Shown: positions 1-12,868, counted from the stretch's first letter. The stretch: 64,000 nt of DNA from Anopheles merus (GCF_017562075.2 NC_054084.1:19784889-19848888), one strand, 5' to 3'. Numbers and translations are program-made. The notes: generated by a model not told the origin, from the letters alone.

Positions 1-145
1 CAACAAGCCAACTGTACGCCGTATGTGCGGTGACAAACGAAGCGTTTCATTGCTCATCCCTTTATTTCCCTACACTATAAGCTAGGTGGTAGCGTGCTTC
101 TTTTGTTTATATATGTAACATTGTTTCTTTTATTTCCATTTGCAG

Positions 146-3100
146 AAAAGAAAACCGTCCTCAATGGCGTGTCGGGGCGGTTTCAGTCCGGCGAGCTGAC
201 CGCCATCATGGGCCCGTCCGGGGCAGGCAAATCGTCGCTGCTAAACATTCTTACCGGTTACACGTGAGTGCATGCGCCTCCGATACGGATCAGCCGCTAC
301 GGATCAATCGACCCCCAGACAAGAATCTCAAAAATGTTCCTCTTTTTTTTTGTTTTGTTTTTGCTTCTCCTCCGCTCAGGACACACGGCGTGAAGGGTAC
401 GCTTGCGTTCGGCAGCAGCGGCAGCACAAACCGTAAGCTGTGCAGCTACATCCTACAGGAAGACTATCTGCAGCCCCTGTTCACCGTGCACGAGATAATG
501 CTGATGGCCTGCGATCTGAAGGTTTCGTCCGACAGTCTTAACCGCAGCGAAAAGCTTCGGCTGGTGAGCATTCAGTCTTTCTTATTTTTTTGTGTGTGTT
601 GGGTGCTTCCCGAAAGCAGTTATCCGATCGAATATGTGTGCCTCTTTGTGTGTATTCTTATGCAATTTTCTCTTTCTGCTTTTTTGTCGCCTCTCTTTTC
701 ACCCTTAGGTGGACAAAATTCTCGACACGTTACACTTGAGCTACTGCAAGCAGACGCGCTGTGGCAGTTTGTCCGGCGGCCAGCGGAAGCGTCTATCAAT
801 CGCACTGGAGCTTATCGATAATCCGCCGATCCTCTTTCTGGACGAACCGACCACGTAAGTGTATGCACCCGGGCACCCCGTCAACTCCGGTGCTTTGTCG
901 GAGTTTATTGGCAGGAATTGCAGTTTGCGGTTTGAGTTTTCTTTTGGGAATGGGAATAGGGGGAGAGCGATAAAAATAGATTCAGTTTCGGTAGGGAAAC
1001 CGATAGGGTGGGTCGGGTGGAATTATGCAATGGAAATTTTTGAGTAAAGAAAATATTGAACTAGCTCAGACCTCGGAAGTTTAGTTTAGATGGAATGATG
1101 ATGGTGAGGCTTTCCCAATTTACTTTAGAACATCATATCAACTCGTTTTCATCTTGGTTGGAATGGCATAGTTAAGGCAATAGTCATCATGGAACTGGAT
1201 CTATTGAAAGAATTCGTCGGCGAGTGATGATACTGCGGTTGATTGAGATATTGCTCGTCTCTCAAAGAGTAATGCTTTAAAACTGTTTCAAGGTTGGGGA
1301 ATAGTTCAAGTTTACTCGTCAAAAGTTCTCTCGTATGTAGTATCTTCAAAACGACACTTGAAAAAGTGTGAAAAGAATGAAGACTTGCAATATATGTGCG
1401 ACCTTTTTTGTATCCCATCTCAGATCTATTGTTTCGATAGAGACTGTAATGCCTTTTATCGCAGATGTTTCCTAAATTTAGTGTTTTTTCAAAATTGTTC
1501 TGAATTATTTGTCTCAAAATTGTTGAGTCAAAGCTAATCGCAAAAACAATCTAAGAAAATGATAAAAACATTATTTTTTGTGAAAAAGTTTATAAATAGT
1601 AAGATAACTCAAATTTTTTTTGATAGACTTTCAAATATCCTTGGGAAACAATAAAAAAAACGGTTGTAAAAACGGTAAAAAAATGGAAGGAAATGGACTA
1701 AATTAATGAATGAAAATGGAGACTAATCTCATTGATAAGTGATATTGCTATGTTGGTCATTTGAGTGTTCTGTTGTCGTGGCTTCACTGTGTTTTTTTGT
1801 TTTATTTTGCATCATTGTTTCATCATCATTAGAAGATTATTTAGCATTTAGATAGCTTAATGATATAAGAGCCTTTGTTCTTGATATGCGCCTGAAGTTA
1901 TCCGCTTCCTTAGTGCAGTCATTGCTCGATGCAGCAATATTGGGACCTAAGCGTCCACATCATTCCGAGAACGTAACTTACGAAGCTCATTTTAACCACA
2001 AAACCTTTCTGTTGTAGATGGAAATGGATGGACTTGGTACGGGATTCGGGAAAATCAGGACTTAGAAGATCCGGGAATATAGCCGTTTTGATCCCCCCGA
2101 AAGTCAGAATTATGGTTTGTGGATGCTGCTATTATTCTTTTCCTTGGAGTTTTTTTGACTTTCCAATTGCCAAGCAAAGGCCCCAAGGAATTAATATACC
2201 TAAATTCGTAGAACTGTTTGAGTGGAATTATTTTGACGCAGAGCCACACTATTTGCTTCCGTTCTCCCTCTGGAGATAGTCCACGCATTGTTCAACAGTT
2301 TGCTTGCAAGTTGAACTGCGAAGTTAAACTAGAACGCATCGCACAATTACATTAGTTTAATGAGCTCAGCAGCAAACGGCACCATCGCCTGCATCATCAC
2401 CATCAGCATCTTCCACATGATGCCTGTCCGCAGGAGCGTCACGTGCACGTGGACCACTTTTCTGATCGTGTCATTGTTTTCCTTCTTTTCCCTTTTTTCT
2501 GCTCATTTAAACTTCATCCTTGTGCGCGACGTCACTCCGCCCCCCCCCCCATGGGACGACGACGATGATCGCGATATATCCTGCACTGCACTACCCGTAC
2601 CGGGAACCGTACATCAACCGCCCTGGACCGCCTCGGCTTTTTGCAACAATTGTGTCGCATTTCAATCGTATCGCAAACGACAAAACCCGCTGCTGCGCCA
2701 CCATGGCAATGACTTTCAACGACAACAACGCCACCAACACCAAACGCAAACCGGATGATGAAATCAACGCTTTTTTGGCACCCCTGTACGCTTTGATGCG
2801 CTCGTTCGTTCCCAAAAATGAAAAAAATGATAAACCCCCACAGCGGCCTGGACAGCTCGTCGTCACTGTACACGATCAAGCTGCTGCAGGGGCTGGCCCG
2901 CGAAGGGCGCACCATCGTCTGCACCATCCACCAGCCGTCCGCCACCGTGTACGAAATGTTTGACCACGTGTACGTGCTGGCCGAGGGCCACTGCGTCTAC
3001 CAGGGTTCGGCCCTGAACACCGTACCGTACCTGCGCTCGGTCGGGCTGCACTGTCCGGCGTATCACAATGCGGCCGATTACTGTAAGTTTCAGCGCATTC

Positions 3101-6100
3101 GCTGCCTGTGTGCTATACTTCCTCATTCATCCCCTTCCCTTCTTCCAACAGTGCTGGAGGTCACCAACAAGGAGTACGGCAACTTTACCAAAGCGCTTGC
3201 CAAAGCCGCCACCGATCCGAGCTGGCGATTGGCCCCGCTCGTCGACCGGTTGGGCGGTGGTGGTGGTGGTGGTGGTGGTGGTGGTGGTGGAGTGCCGGCC
3301 GCACTACCCCCCTGTCCGCCGGCCTACGACAGCAATCACAACGATGCCATCTACCAGGGCCACCGGAAGGAAGTGGCGGTGGTCGTACCGCTGGTCGGCC
3401 CGGTGGACCAGCTGCCCGGCAAGATGGCGGACCAGAGCCAGCGCCGACCGTCCGAGTTTGCCAAACTGTTGATCCTGATGAAGCGCTCCAACATTCAGCT
3501 GTACCGGGACTGGGTAAGTAATTGGGGGAATCGAATACGTTCCAAAGCCCGCAGTACGCATTTTCACGAGAACTTTTCCCTCGCCCCGTTTCGGCGGCTT
3601 CGCTTGCAGACGGTAACGCATCTGAAGCTGTTTGTTCACATCGTGTGTGCCATCGTGATTGGATTGCTGTTCGGCGATTCGGGCATTAACGCAACGAAAT
3701 CGATCTCGAACGTGGCCTCGTTCATGGTGCACATACTGTACCTGTGGTACACGACGGTGATGCCGGGCGTGCTGAAATGTAGGTTGCTGTTTGTGCGTTA
3801 GCGTTACATTGGGAAAAGGTTTTTTTTAACAATTAAATTGCAACATTTCGTTCTACTCCTCTTCCGCCGCCGACAACTTGCACAGATCCGTACGAAATGA
3901 ATATCTTGAAGAAGGAATCGTTCAACCGGTGGTACAAAATACGGACGTACTTTGTCGCGTCGATGCTGACGTCACTGCCAGTGCAGGTGAGTTTTGGGTG
4001 GGGGTTTGGATTGAAGTTAATGCTGTAATTAGAGGTATCATGAGCTGAAAATGAAGGTTTGCGTTTGTTTGTTTGCTTATAAACAAGCATAATTTGTTAG
4101 ATTTGAACCTTGGAGAAGCGTAATTCTCTGGAAACGGATAGGAATTAGGATGATCTGTAGATAAGTTAATCTATCTGAATGCAGAATATGTTGTTTTTTT
4201 CATCGTTTTTATACGTTCCTTTGTATGAAATGATCGTGATCCAAGAGACAGTAGTATCAACAGTTAATGTAGAAAACTTGCATTAATATTAGATATTGTT
4301 GGGCATTTTTCAGGGAGTGCGTAGGAGCTTTATGATTTTTTATAATAATTACCATTGTAACATAATTATAGCAATGCAATTTGGCTGCGTTTTGGTACCA
4401 TTGATTTATTATTTTCTTTAGCCCATACCAAGGTAAATTTATTCAAATTTAAAAAAGTATGATAAAGGTGTATTTACAGTTATGATCTTCAATTAAATTA
4501 TCAAGTATGATAATCAGCTAAAACAGTCACTTTTAGTAAGTTTATCTGGATTGTTTGGTCCATCGGTATCATTTTCGCAGATATTGGATATGTTTCATGT
4601 TAACATTGCATTTCCCTAGATTTGCCTTTCAAGCTTCAAAATTGAAGGGTTAAAGGTCAAATTACGATATACAGCTCTTTTTGAACGATTTCATATAGAT
4701 CGCAGAACATGAAAACCACAAAAGATCATTATTGGTAGAATAACTTTTACTTTTCATATCAAATTTGCTTCTATACTCAGCCTATTTTAAGTAGATTATG
4801 TTTAAGGATTGAAGGATTTTTGGTCTTTCTCCACCATAACATGCCATAATGGATACAATGGAGTAGTCAGAAAAATAGGGCTTTAAGAAAAAAAACTACA
4901 TTTTTTCTCCAAAGTTTTACAAGCTCTCAAAGAAAAGATAAAGCTTATGTTACAGGGTTTCAATTCAATTGTATTGATATCCAATCGGAAAATACCAATA
5001 AATTATGGTAATGAACTAAAACTTCATGGGATACGATCAATACGAAAATCGTGGGAACGCTCCAAAAAATCATGGAAACTGACCCATAAATCGTGGGAAA
5101 CCCTGTAATGGCAATTTTGCCTTTTTTGTAATTCCAATATCAGCAAATCAACAAATAATCCAATATATATTTAAATAAACCCAAATTTAACCTACAAGTT
5201 AGCTTAATTATAAAAAGAAACAAACACAAAACTTCATTTTTACCATGAAGCTACCTCTATTCAGACATTATGAATTAAGTGTTACGAGATGAAGCTGACA
5301 CAAGCTATACTTACCTTCAGAATTGAGAAACAGAATCACTGACTAAAGCTTAGTAATTTGACGAGGACTTAATGGAATCTAAAACAGTAGCCTACAGATT
5401 AGACCGTTTTTGAGAAAGCATTACGTTAATCCAAGTAGACATGCCTACTACTGTGTTCACTAAGAACAAAAAGCTCGAATGGACATTATGTACCCTTAAA
5501 ACACACGCACATACACACATGAAGCTCGACACTCAATTACCCTCGACAGAAGCATCGGAACAGAAGCACACAGTACAATAACAACATGTGTGTTTGTTAG
5601 TAAAAGCGACACAGCTTCACCAACATTTACCCGTTTTACCATGCTAACCTGTCACACAAAACCACTTTTGACAGATCTTCTTTGCGATCGTTTACGCCAC
5701 GATTGTGTACGCGATGACGTACCAACCGTGCGAGCTGGAGCGCTATCTCATGTTTACGGCCGTGCTGGTGCTCAACACCATCGTTGCCGACGGGTTCGGC
5801 CTGTTTCTCGGCACGTTCCTGAACGAAATCGTAAGTATCGGAGAAGGGGGTGTGGGGCGCAAGGGTCGGAGGAGATCGGACCGCTCGGAGTCAGTCTCAT
5901 TAGCCCGGTTGTGTGGGTGAGGGTTTGGCTTCCGAGCGGGAATGCTCCTCCGAAATGGATGGCGCTGTGCGCTGTGTTTGTTTGCTGTTTGCTAAACCCT
6001 TTTGCTGTGGAATCGGATTGTCTTAACCATGTCTTTTGCTGTGTTTATGTATGTGCTTGCATCGTTTGCCGTCGGGTTCTGTGGCAATATCTTCATCCTG

Positions 6101-6662
6101 CTGGACGTCATCCACCACCCACCGCGAAAACAGAACGGAACGTTCATCGGTGCCATCATGACCTGCTTCATGTTTGTGTTTTGCGGTTTTCTCATCATGT
6201 TCAGCCACATGTCGGATGCGATGCGGGGCATCAGCTACCTTTCCTCCCATCGCTACAGCTTCGAGGCGCTCGTGCTGACCGCCTACGATGACAGCCGGAG
6301 CGACCTGGTGTGCCCGAAGGACGAGATGTACTGTCACTACGTGTAAGTAGCGTCTTCCGTGGGTCGGGTGGGTCACGCCTTCGCCTTCAAGACGCTGCCG
6401 CTTGGCGAAGTAACGCGCTTCTCTCCCTCCACGTGACCGTGTCACCATAAATCATGGCAATTGGAGGTTGCGATATATCCTTTCTCATCTCTCTTTCTCT
6501 CACACACCTCTCTTCGCCAACAGGAAAGCCAACACGATCATGCGGGAGCTGGGCGTAGTGTCCGGCAACTATCTGTTCAACGTGGTGACGCTGGTCGTGC
6601 ATTTCGTTGCAATTAAGGTGGTTGGATTCTGGACGCTGAAGCGCAAGCTGAAGATGGGTTAA
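146..6662 (+). CDS. ABCG half-transporter (ABCG1/ABCG4-like), 3' part of the gene, 10 exons
   Basis: ATP-driven membrane half-transporter of the White/ABCG family, expected to work as a dimer exporting lipids or other hydrophobic molecules; the substrate cannot be read from sequence. I infer exons 146-263, 380-563, 709-854, 2844-3082, 3152-3513, 3610-3778, 3886-3986, 5675-5830, 6134-6342 and 6524-6662 (stop TAA). All have GT-AG borders and joining phases, giving 606 visible residues. Numbering visible residues: Walker A GPSGAGKS 22-29, Q-loop in YILQED, signature LSGGQ 121-125, Walker B ILFLDE 141-146, D-loop GLDSS, H-loop His177. A run of 13 Gly (263-275) lies in the linker. About six hydrophobic segments follow (from ~351 to ~597), with a Cys-bearing loop (CPKDEMYC) before the last. 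The domain order NBD-TMD is the ABCG signature. N-terminal exons lie left of the window. The 5830/6134 junction has the weakest acceptor tract but fits phase and the family NGTF motif. Confidence 0.5.
855..2843 (+). other. long ABCG intron between Walker B and D-loop exons
   Basis: This 1,989-bp intron splits the DEPTT codon run. It is AT-rich to about 2.3 kb and then more mixed, with a C run near 2541-2550. I see no exon with family motifs, no RNA gene and no clear transposon in it. The open frames inside have no codon or motif signal. Confidence 0.5.
3253..3291 (+). repeat. GGN/GGT trinucleotide microsatellite coding for 13 glycines
   Basis: Thirteen consecutive glycine codons, eleven of them GGT in a row, lie in the cytoplasmic linker between the nucleotide-binding and membrane domains of the ABCG gene. 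A pure codon run of this kind is prone to slippage, so length differences between individuals are expected. Confidence 0.5.
3987..5674 (+). other. long ABCG intron with a small inverted-repeat element
   Basis: This 1,688-bp AT-rich intron lies between exons of the membrane domain. Apart from the short element at 4950-5108 I see no coding signal or RNA gene. It ends in a good acceptor (ACAG at 5671-5674). Confidence 0.5.
4950..5108. mobile_element. short MITE-like element, TTACAGGGTTT termini
   Basis: TTACAGGGTTT at 4950-4960 is matched by its reverse complement at 5098-5108. The inside carries repeated ATCGTGGGAA-type words near the right end. The termini match those of the elements at 8136-8479 and 43466-43713, so this may be a short, decayed member of that family. 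The terminal repeat is only 11 bp, so the call is tentative. Confidence 0.5.
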
Positions 6663-7763
6663 CCCACAACAGGTCAAGAGGTCACTCAGTAAATACACAA
6701 ACCCACACACACACACACACACACACAAACAAGCATGACTTAAGCACGGACAAGCGGTAACTGGCGTGCCGGAAGCTGGCTTACTGGCACGGTTGGAGCA
6801 GCAGGAGTAGAAGAAGTGTATGAGTAGGAGTAGTAGCGGTAGCACTAGCAAAACCCTTAAGTGGAATGGATTGTGATTAATATTTCGTTGTATATTGTGG
6901 CGTACTTTAAACATTTTTTATACTGAATTGTATTTTTTTTCCTGGAACATGTGAATATTGTAATAGAAACTACAGGTGTGAACGTGATTCACGCACGCTC
7001 GTGAGGCGAAAGGTGTGCTACGAGCCAAATGCATTAAAAGTGGTACAAATGGAAATATTTAAATGATAGGCGGTGGTGTTTGATTTGTGATTTTCTTGTA
7101 AAATATAGAGAAATGTGAGAAAACAAAGAAGAGAGGTGTTCAAATGGGAATTGAGCCACAGTCACATGTGAAGGTGTCAGTCGGCCGTAGCGGGAAGCTC
7201 GTTCGTTCCTGGGAACGTTCGCCGCGACGCTCAGTTTCACTCATTTCATAGCCCTCTATGATCAAAAATTAGAAAACCGTCTAGGTTTTGTTCTGCCTAA
7301 TCAAGTGGTACAACCCTGTCCACTCATGAGCGACGAACGTTCTTCGACAAACGAGCTCCCCGATACGTGCGAGTGTATCTATGATTACACTGCTAAACTA
7401 CCTTTAAGAGAATTGTGATCAAAGCTGTTTATATATTTGGATATAGATAATCTAATCTATACCAAAAGCAGTCTCAAATGAGAACGTAAGTAAGTATTAA
7501 AGTAAAATGTAGATAAAATAATAGGTGTTTAAACTACGAAAGAAAGTTATTTGCACCTGCACAAGATTCGATACAGTGATATTGTGGATATAAAAAAATC
7601 TAACATCGGTAAGGATATAACTGTTGACTTGGAGGAGTTTTTTTTTTCATTAGCAAGCTGCAAAAGTTCTTACGACCTTTAAGGACATAGAAACATGCAG
7701 TATGCAAACGCTTATCGGAGTTTTGCTATTGCAAACTTAAAATTCGATTGCAAATTAGAGATG
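6663..7763. other. 3' flank of the ABCG gene, no further gene seen
   Basis: The stretch begins with the probable 3' UTR. It contains a (CA)n run at about 6702-6726 and an ATTAAA hexamer at 7033-7038 that could serve as a poly(A) signal. No canonical AATAAA with clear context stands out, so the transcript end is uncertain. Nothing else is recognisable up to the SINE at 7764. Confidence 0.5.
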
Positions 7764-7938
7764 GGGGCAGTTCTGTGGTACAGTCCTCAACTGACACGGC
7801 TTAACAACATACCCGTCGTGGGTTCAAGCCTCATATGGTCTGACCCCCCCCCCCTACAGGAGCTGACCATCCGGCTACATGATACGCAATAAGTCCCAAA
7901 AGCTTATAGGCTGCCATAGGCTATAAGAATTAGAAAAA
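7764..7938 (+). mobile_element. SINE copy A, diverged, tRNA-headed (second subfamily body)
   Basis: The head has a Pol III A-box-like TGGTACAGTC and B box GGGTTCAAGCC, followed by a C run. The body shares words such as CATCCGGCTACATG and TATAGGCTG with the minus-strand SINE at 21046-21244, rather than the SINE200-like body seen at 11.8 and 20.8 kb. The 3' end is A-rich. The copy is heavily mutated. Confidence 0.5.
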
Positions 7939-8135
7939 AAATAATGTCAAAGAATTAGAGATCAATATTATGAAAACTGGTTTTGCGAATTAAAGGCATC
8001 ACACAGATACAGATTCTTATTTTGAGTCTTGCGACTACATTCATCTCTTACAGATTCTTAAAAGCATATTTGTATTTAGATTTCAACAGGTTTTTTTGGA
8101 TTGGAGGGACAAAAATACTCCGAAATAAATGATGC

Positions 8136-8479
8136 TTTTACAGGGGTTTTCCAAACCTGCGTGATTGTAGATAAGCGTTCACTGTTTTTAATACAGACAA
8201 AACAGGCTAGTGAAACAAACAGTCTTTTGAATTACATATGCGAGGTAACTGGTTATTTTTTCTACTTTTTTTCATTAAAAAGGCTGTTCCTAATAAACAA
8301 ACGTGACTTTACGGCACCCTTTTGGGATATGCACACTGTCAATTTCTATTGGATTCCAAATGAGCCTGTCCAAAAGTGTGCCTCATATTCCACTTCCCGT
8401 GATATAAAGTTCACTTCACTAAAAAAAGAGTCAATAAAGTGTTCCAAACTTACGACATCCCCTGAAAACCCCTGTAAAA
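8136..8479. mobile_element. MITE-like element with 16-bp terminal inverted repeats
   Basis: TTTTACAGGGGTTTTC at 8136-8151 is repeated exactly in inverted orientation at 8464-8479. The right half, read in reverse complement, matches the 43466-43713 element (shared words include ACTTTATTGA and AGAAATT). The left half is divergent, so this copy may carry a replaced or rearranged arm. No transposase frame is present. Confidence 0.5.
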
Positions 8480-11283
8480 TAACAACTTTCTGTTAAAAGT
8501 CAGTTTTAATCCCAACTCGTAAAAGCTGTTTGGATTAAAACTGCAAAAATAATATTAACTAATAACCTTCTCTTTATGCACCAAAAAGCGGATTCAGTCA
8601 GTGAATCTATATACAGTAAAATTGCATTAAATAATGATTTTTTTTTATATTTTTATGGACAGCAATATCTAAAAATAATTTGCAAAAGGTTAAGCTTGAT
8701 AAAATTCAATTGAACAGGCTAAATACCAAGAAAAATCCACAAAAGCCGACTGTCGAATGTCGACCGTTCCAGCGAATCGTTCCAAACGCTCTAGCACAGC
8801 AAAATCAGCGAGCGAGAGTCAGATTCAATCACAAGTCGCCTAAACTCACCATCACACCCTATCAACCAATATCCACCGTATTTGACCGTATCGAAAACGC
8901 GCTTAGTAGGCGGCGAGTTTTCGGATAAAATTTCGATCATCCAAACCTGCAGCACCTCGGCTGCATAAATAAACCCCCATGCCCCTCCGACCCACTCCCG
9001 GTCGGTTAGGAAACCACCGGCAGCGCAAAAAGCATTTCAACGGTGCAAAACCGTGTGCATAATGACGCCACCCCGGGGCCGCCGTCCCCGTGGCTACCCC
9101 ACCTGGCAGCCTGGTAGAGCCATATCTAAGCATATTCCATTAAAATATTGTAAATGCTTTTACTGATATTGCGCCAGATATGCATATTTGCGACGATGCG
9201 CGCTGACGAGGCGACGGACGCCTTGGCGCGAATGAATGAACGCGCCTACCGCTGTGCACTATGCTGCTCGATCATGCTGCCTCCGATGAAAGCTTTCCCG
9301 GTGAGTGTGTGTGTGTGTGTGTAGAGTCGTGTCCGGTTGGCCCGGGAGATGAAATGCTTGTTAACTTGTACTTTGCTACCTAAGCCCCATAACCCACCTT
9401 CTGTCCGCGACCGCTGCTGCTGCATCGGAACGTCGTTGCTTGTGTGACGGGTTGATGCCAATCTCAACCGCATCCCGAACTGCACTCAGACTCAGGAACC
9501 TTTCTATAAGCTCCCAGAACATACACACACACACACCTAGCGCATCCGGTACCCTTATGCGTATGGCGTGCATCCGGGCGAGGTTGGCTCCGTTGGGTGA
9601 AGTGTGAACGCATCGCGCTTATGCAGCATCGGCCGAAATCTGCGCATATCAAAACATGCACAAACAGGGGCGCGAGCGCGCGCGTCATGTGCATGCAGCT
9701 GCCGTACCTGTGCGTGCCCCGGTGGTGTCGGCCGCAGGCGCCATTGACCGGGCGTTCGGATGTTTAAAATCGGGTCGATGGTTTCCGTCAGGTTATCATA
9801 TTTTTCCCACCCAAACCATCACCTCCCTTTGCCACATTCTCTCCCGAGCCTTGCAGGCTTCAAAGTTGAAGTAGAAAATGATGTCCGTGGCAGGTGCATC
9901 GATGGTGTGCATTCGAACTCGGGAGTCTCGGGACTGGGTCGGGAGAATGTGCGAGTGTGCCTGAAAAATCCGCGAACGCGGGTGCGTTTCCTTCATTGGG
10001 GCTGGCTGGCATGTTGCGGTTCCGTAACCCTGTCGGAACCGGTTTGTGCAGCGAGCGCGCATTCTGAAGTAATATTCCATTTCCGTACATCATCCGGGTA
10101 CGATCGGGGCTGGCTTGGCATATGTTTAAAGTTTACTTAATGGAATGCACTTTTTTTTTGTTGGTGCGAAAAGGTTAAGGGATTGCAAGGGAAAACGGGA
10201 GTAAGGGCAAAAGCATTTCCAATCTCGAGATGGAATAGATGCATTGGCATATTGAAAAGGGGGAAAAACATGAATTTGATGAACTGATTCCATACTTTTT
10301 ATTGGGCGGTAAAATAATTGACTAAAGTCGTTGAACTCATTTTTCACGATTTTTTTTTTATGGCAAGAACACTATACAGCCGAGTGGAAAAAGGAGAACG
10401 AACAAGTCATTCCTGGTACTTGTGTGCTTGAAAGTACATTGCAATGCAACGAACATTTATTGGATGTTGGACAGATCTCGTAGAATCACTTACTGCAAAC
10501 GCTCACAGGAAAGCAGCAGTAAGATAATCTAAAGATAGCAAACAGCAAACCACTTGACTTTACCGAACAGCGGCCAAATCCACTCGCCTGGCCGAATTTC
10601 CACGAAACGCTTGCTTTTTAATGAAACAACAGCTGAGACGCTTTTGTGCCTTATCGCCTGTAACGGTGGCAAGCGATTGTAGGGAGCACGTGAAGGCACG
10701 TTACAATTCTGTCAAAAAATTGGGTTTCCTACGGTGAATGGTGCTTTTTCAAGGAATCGTAATCCTGGCGTTTAACCTTTTGGTTGGCGGACGACAGTTC
10801 TGCTTGGAATGGATTCGTTTCAATGCAGTCTGGGCCTGTGGCAAAATGTTGCTGTACGTGATGCACTCATTTTTTGAGGAATTGGAAACGATTCGTTGGT
10901 TGCATTGGAAGCGGAAATGTAATGTTTATTTATTAAACGACATTAGACCAGGTTGGGGAAAGCCTTCTCAATAGGGGGAATAGTTTGTTTTCAGTATTAG
11001 TTTTTATTCTATCTAAGTCGAGCCATTTGTGTATTTTTATTCTATGAATTCTTTAATAATGGTTTATATAAATAACAAGAATTGTGTTGTTGAAAATGTT
11101 TTGGTTTTTTACGATTCTAGATAGCTTTTTTATGTTTGACATTTGGAGGTTGAAATCATGTCAACACTCTATACAAAACCACACACAAAACTATCCTATG
11201 GTTTAAAGTCTAAATTATTTTAGCCTCAAAGCAAGAATTAGATTCGAGTACCTGTCCACCTATACATTACACCCCCACTTTGA
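8480..11283. other. non-coding, no gene recognised
   Basis: The stretch is mostly mixed-composition DNA with (GT)n at about 9302-9322 and several CA-rich tracts. Open frames are short, overlap on both strands and carry no family motif. I see no RNA gene. Confidence 0.5.
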
Positions 11284-11475
11284 TACTTACTTAATTATCC
11301 GGCGCTACAACTGCTTTGCGGTTTTGGCCTGGCTCAGGAATGTCCGAAACCGCTCACGGTTTCGCGCCTTCGTCTGCCAGTTCGTTACGCGGCTAGGAGG
11401 GTTTCGTCAGATTTAGACAGTGTTCATGTCTCAGAGGCGTATGTGAGTACCGGTACTATATAGGTACTATAAAGC
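11284..11475 (-). mobile_element. RTE-like retrotransposon 3' end, internally deleted
   Basis: On the minus strand one frame reads GLYSTYIVPVLTYASET, typical of the region after the reverse transcriptase palm in RTE-type elements. A second frame reads NWQTKARNRERFRTFL and ends in TAKQL plus a stop (TAG at 11305-11307). The two pieces are brought together by an internal deletion and there are in-frame stops, so this is a dead fragment. After the stop comes CGCCGGATAA and a TAAG-type tail, as in the fragment near 16.2 kb. Confidence 0.5.
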
Positions 11476-11765
11476 CCCAGCTTTGATCGTCGCGATAGGT
11501 TCTTTGAGGTGAACTGATTTTTCAGGCTCTAGAAAGACCGGTTGGAAGCCAGCATCCTTGCGCGCAGCTCAGCTATTGCTACTATTGCCATTGAAAGCTG
11601 TTCGATAACTGCTATACAATTAAAACAAGCTGAAATTTCAGCCTACGAGTAAACTGTGACCAAAAAAACTTATTCGGCATCATAGACATACAAAATAACA
11701 ACGGTTTCCGTATGCCATTAGTCGAAATGGTATATTATCACCATAGTGATCTATGAGTGATAATT

Positions 11766-11973
11766 GGCCGGTCTGGTGGTATAGTCGTCAACTCGTACGA
11801 CGTCACAACATGCCCGTCATGGGTTCAAGCCCCGAATAGACCGTGCCCCCATACGTAGGACTGACTATCCTGCTATGGTAACAATAAGTCACTGAAAGCC
11901 AAGCTCACTTCACTAGTAATGGGTACAGGCAGGCCTTGACCGACCTCGGTTGTTGTGCAACTTCTTCTTTTGC
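11766..11973 (+). mobile_element. SINE copy B, SINE200-like
   Basis: The copy has a tRNA-like head with A-box-like TGGTATAGTCGTC and B box GGGTTCAAGCCC, and a body containing GACTATCCTGCTATGG and AAGTCACTGAAAGCC. It ends in a CTTCTTCTTTT tract. It is flanked by the 12-bp duplication described separately. The family resemblance to Anopheles SINE200 is from memory. Confidence 0.5.
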
Positions 11974-11986
11974 GATCTATGAGTGA

Positions 11987-12195
11987 GCCGGTCTCGTAGT
12001 ACAGTCGTCAACTCGTACGACAAAACAACATGCCCGTCATGGATTCAATCCCCAAATAAACCGTGCTGCCATGCGTAGGATTGGCTACCCTGCTATGGGG
12101 GGGGGGGGGGGGAATCAATTAGTCACTGAAAGCTAAAGCCCACAATACGGTGCTTGACCGACAACGGTTGTTGAGCCAAAGAAGAATAAGAATAA
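11987..12195 (+). mobile_element. SINE copy C, SINE200-like, tandem to copy B
   Basis: This has the same head and body as copy B, with B box mutated to GGATTCAATCCC, a run of about 16 G where other copies have 4-7, and a GAAGAATAAG tail. It is bounded on both sides by GATCTATGAGTG. Confidence 0.5.
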
Positions 12196-12207
12196 GATCT
12201 ATGAGTG

Positions 12208-12868
12208 TTGAATTAATTATTTGAGTATACTTTTATCAGTTAAGCAGAGTTAATATGGTTTAAAAATACAGTACATACATACTTTGGTCGATTAAATTAA
12301 TGATTTAAAATTGTAGATCGATCATTTCTTCATGCAAAAAGAAATTATAGAAGTAAGTTAACATAATATTGCATACCTTCAACGTTCCATCAATACAATC
12401 AACCAAAAGAAAAAGGTTTGATAAGACAAAGTTTTGGAATTAAAAGTAATTTTAAAATAATTTCCTCTATCTGAACGTTTCGAAGCAACTCGATTCGAAA
12501 CATGTTACTAATCGTGTCGATTTTCTTTTTCATAACCACGTAACACTTTTTTTATTATTCTTACGACAACGCTAATCCAGCCTTTCGCCTTAAAAACTTT
12601 TTTTTTTGTTTTTAATAGAAGACGTTTTGTAAATCATGTTGCATACCTGCAGGCGGAATGAGAGATCTTATAGCGCGAAATTAGGAATTGAAAAAAATCC
12701 AACGTTTTAAGAGCCTGTAACCAGAATAAAATTTTATGTAAAATATTAGTCAAACAAGCCCTCTCGAACTCCCAATCAAAGCGAATCTTCCATGTAACTT
12801 ATGCTGTGTAAAATGTGTTGCTGCGAAATGTTACCACCATCTAATAATAAATAAAAGCCCCTTCACAT
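12208..12868. other. AT-rich non-coding spacer
   Basis: AT-rich DNA with no gene. It contains two occurrences of the dispersed GCATACC motif (12370-12382 and 12639-12656). Confidence 0.5.

Larger units (their letters stand above)
11748..12207 (+). repeat. triple 12-bp target-site duplication around two SINEs
   Basis: GATCTATGAGTG occurs at 11748-11759, 11974-11985 and 12196-12207: before, between and after two same-strand SINEs. One insertion explains two copies. The third implies a second insertion at the duplicated site or a tandem SINE dimer. Confidence 0.5.
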
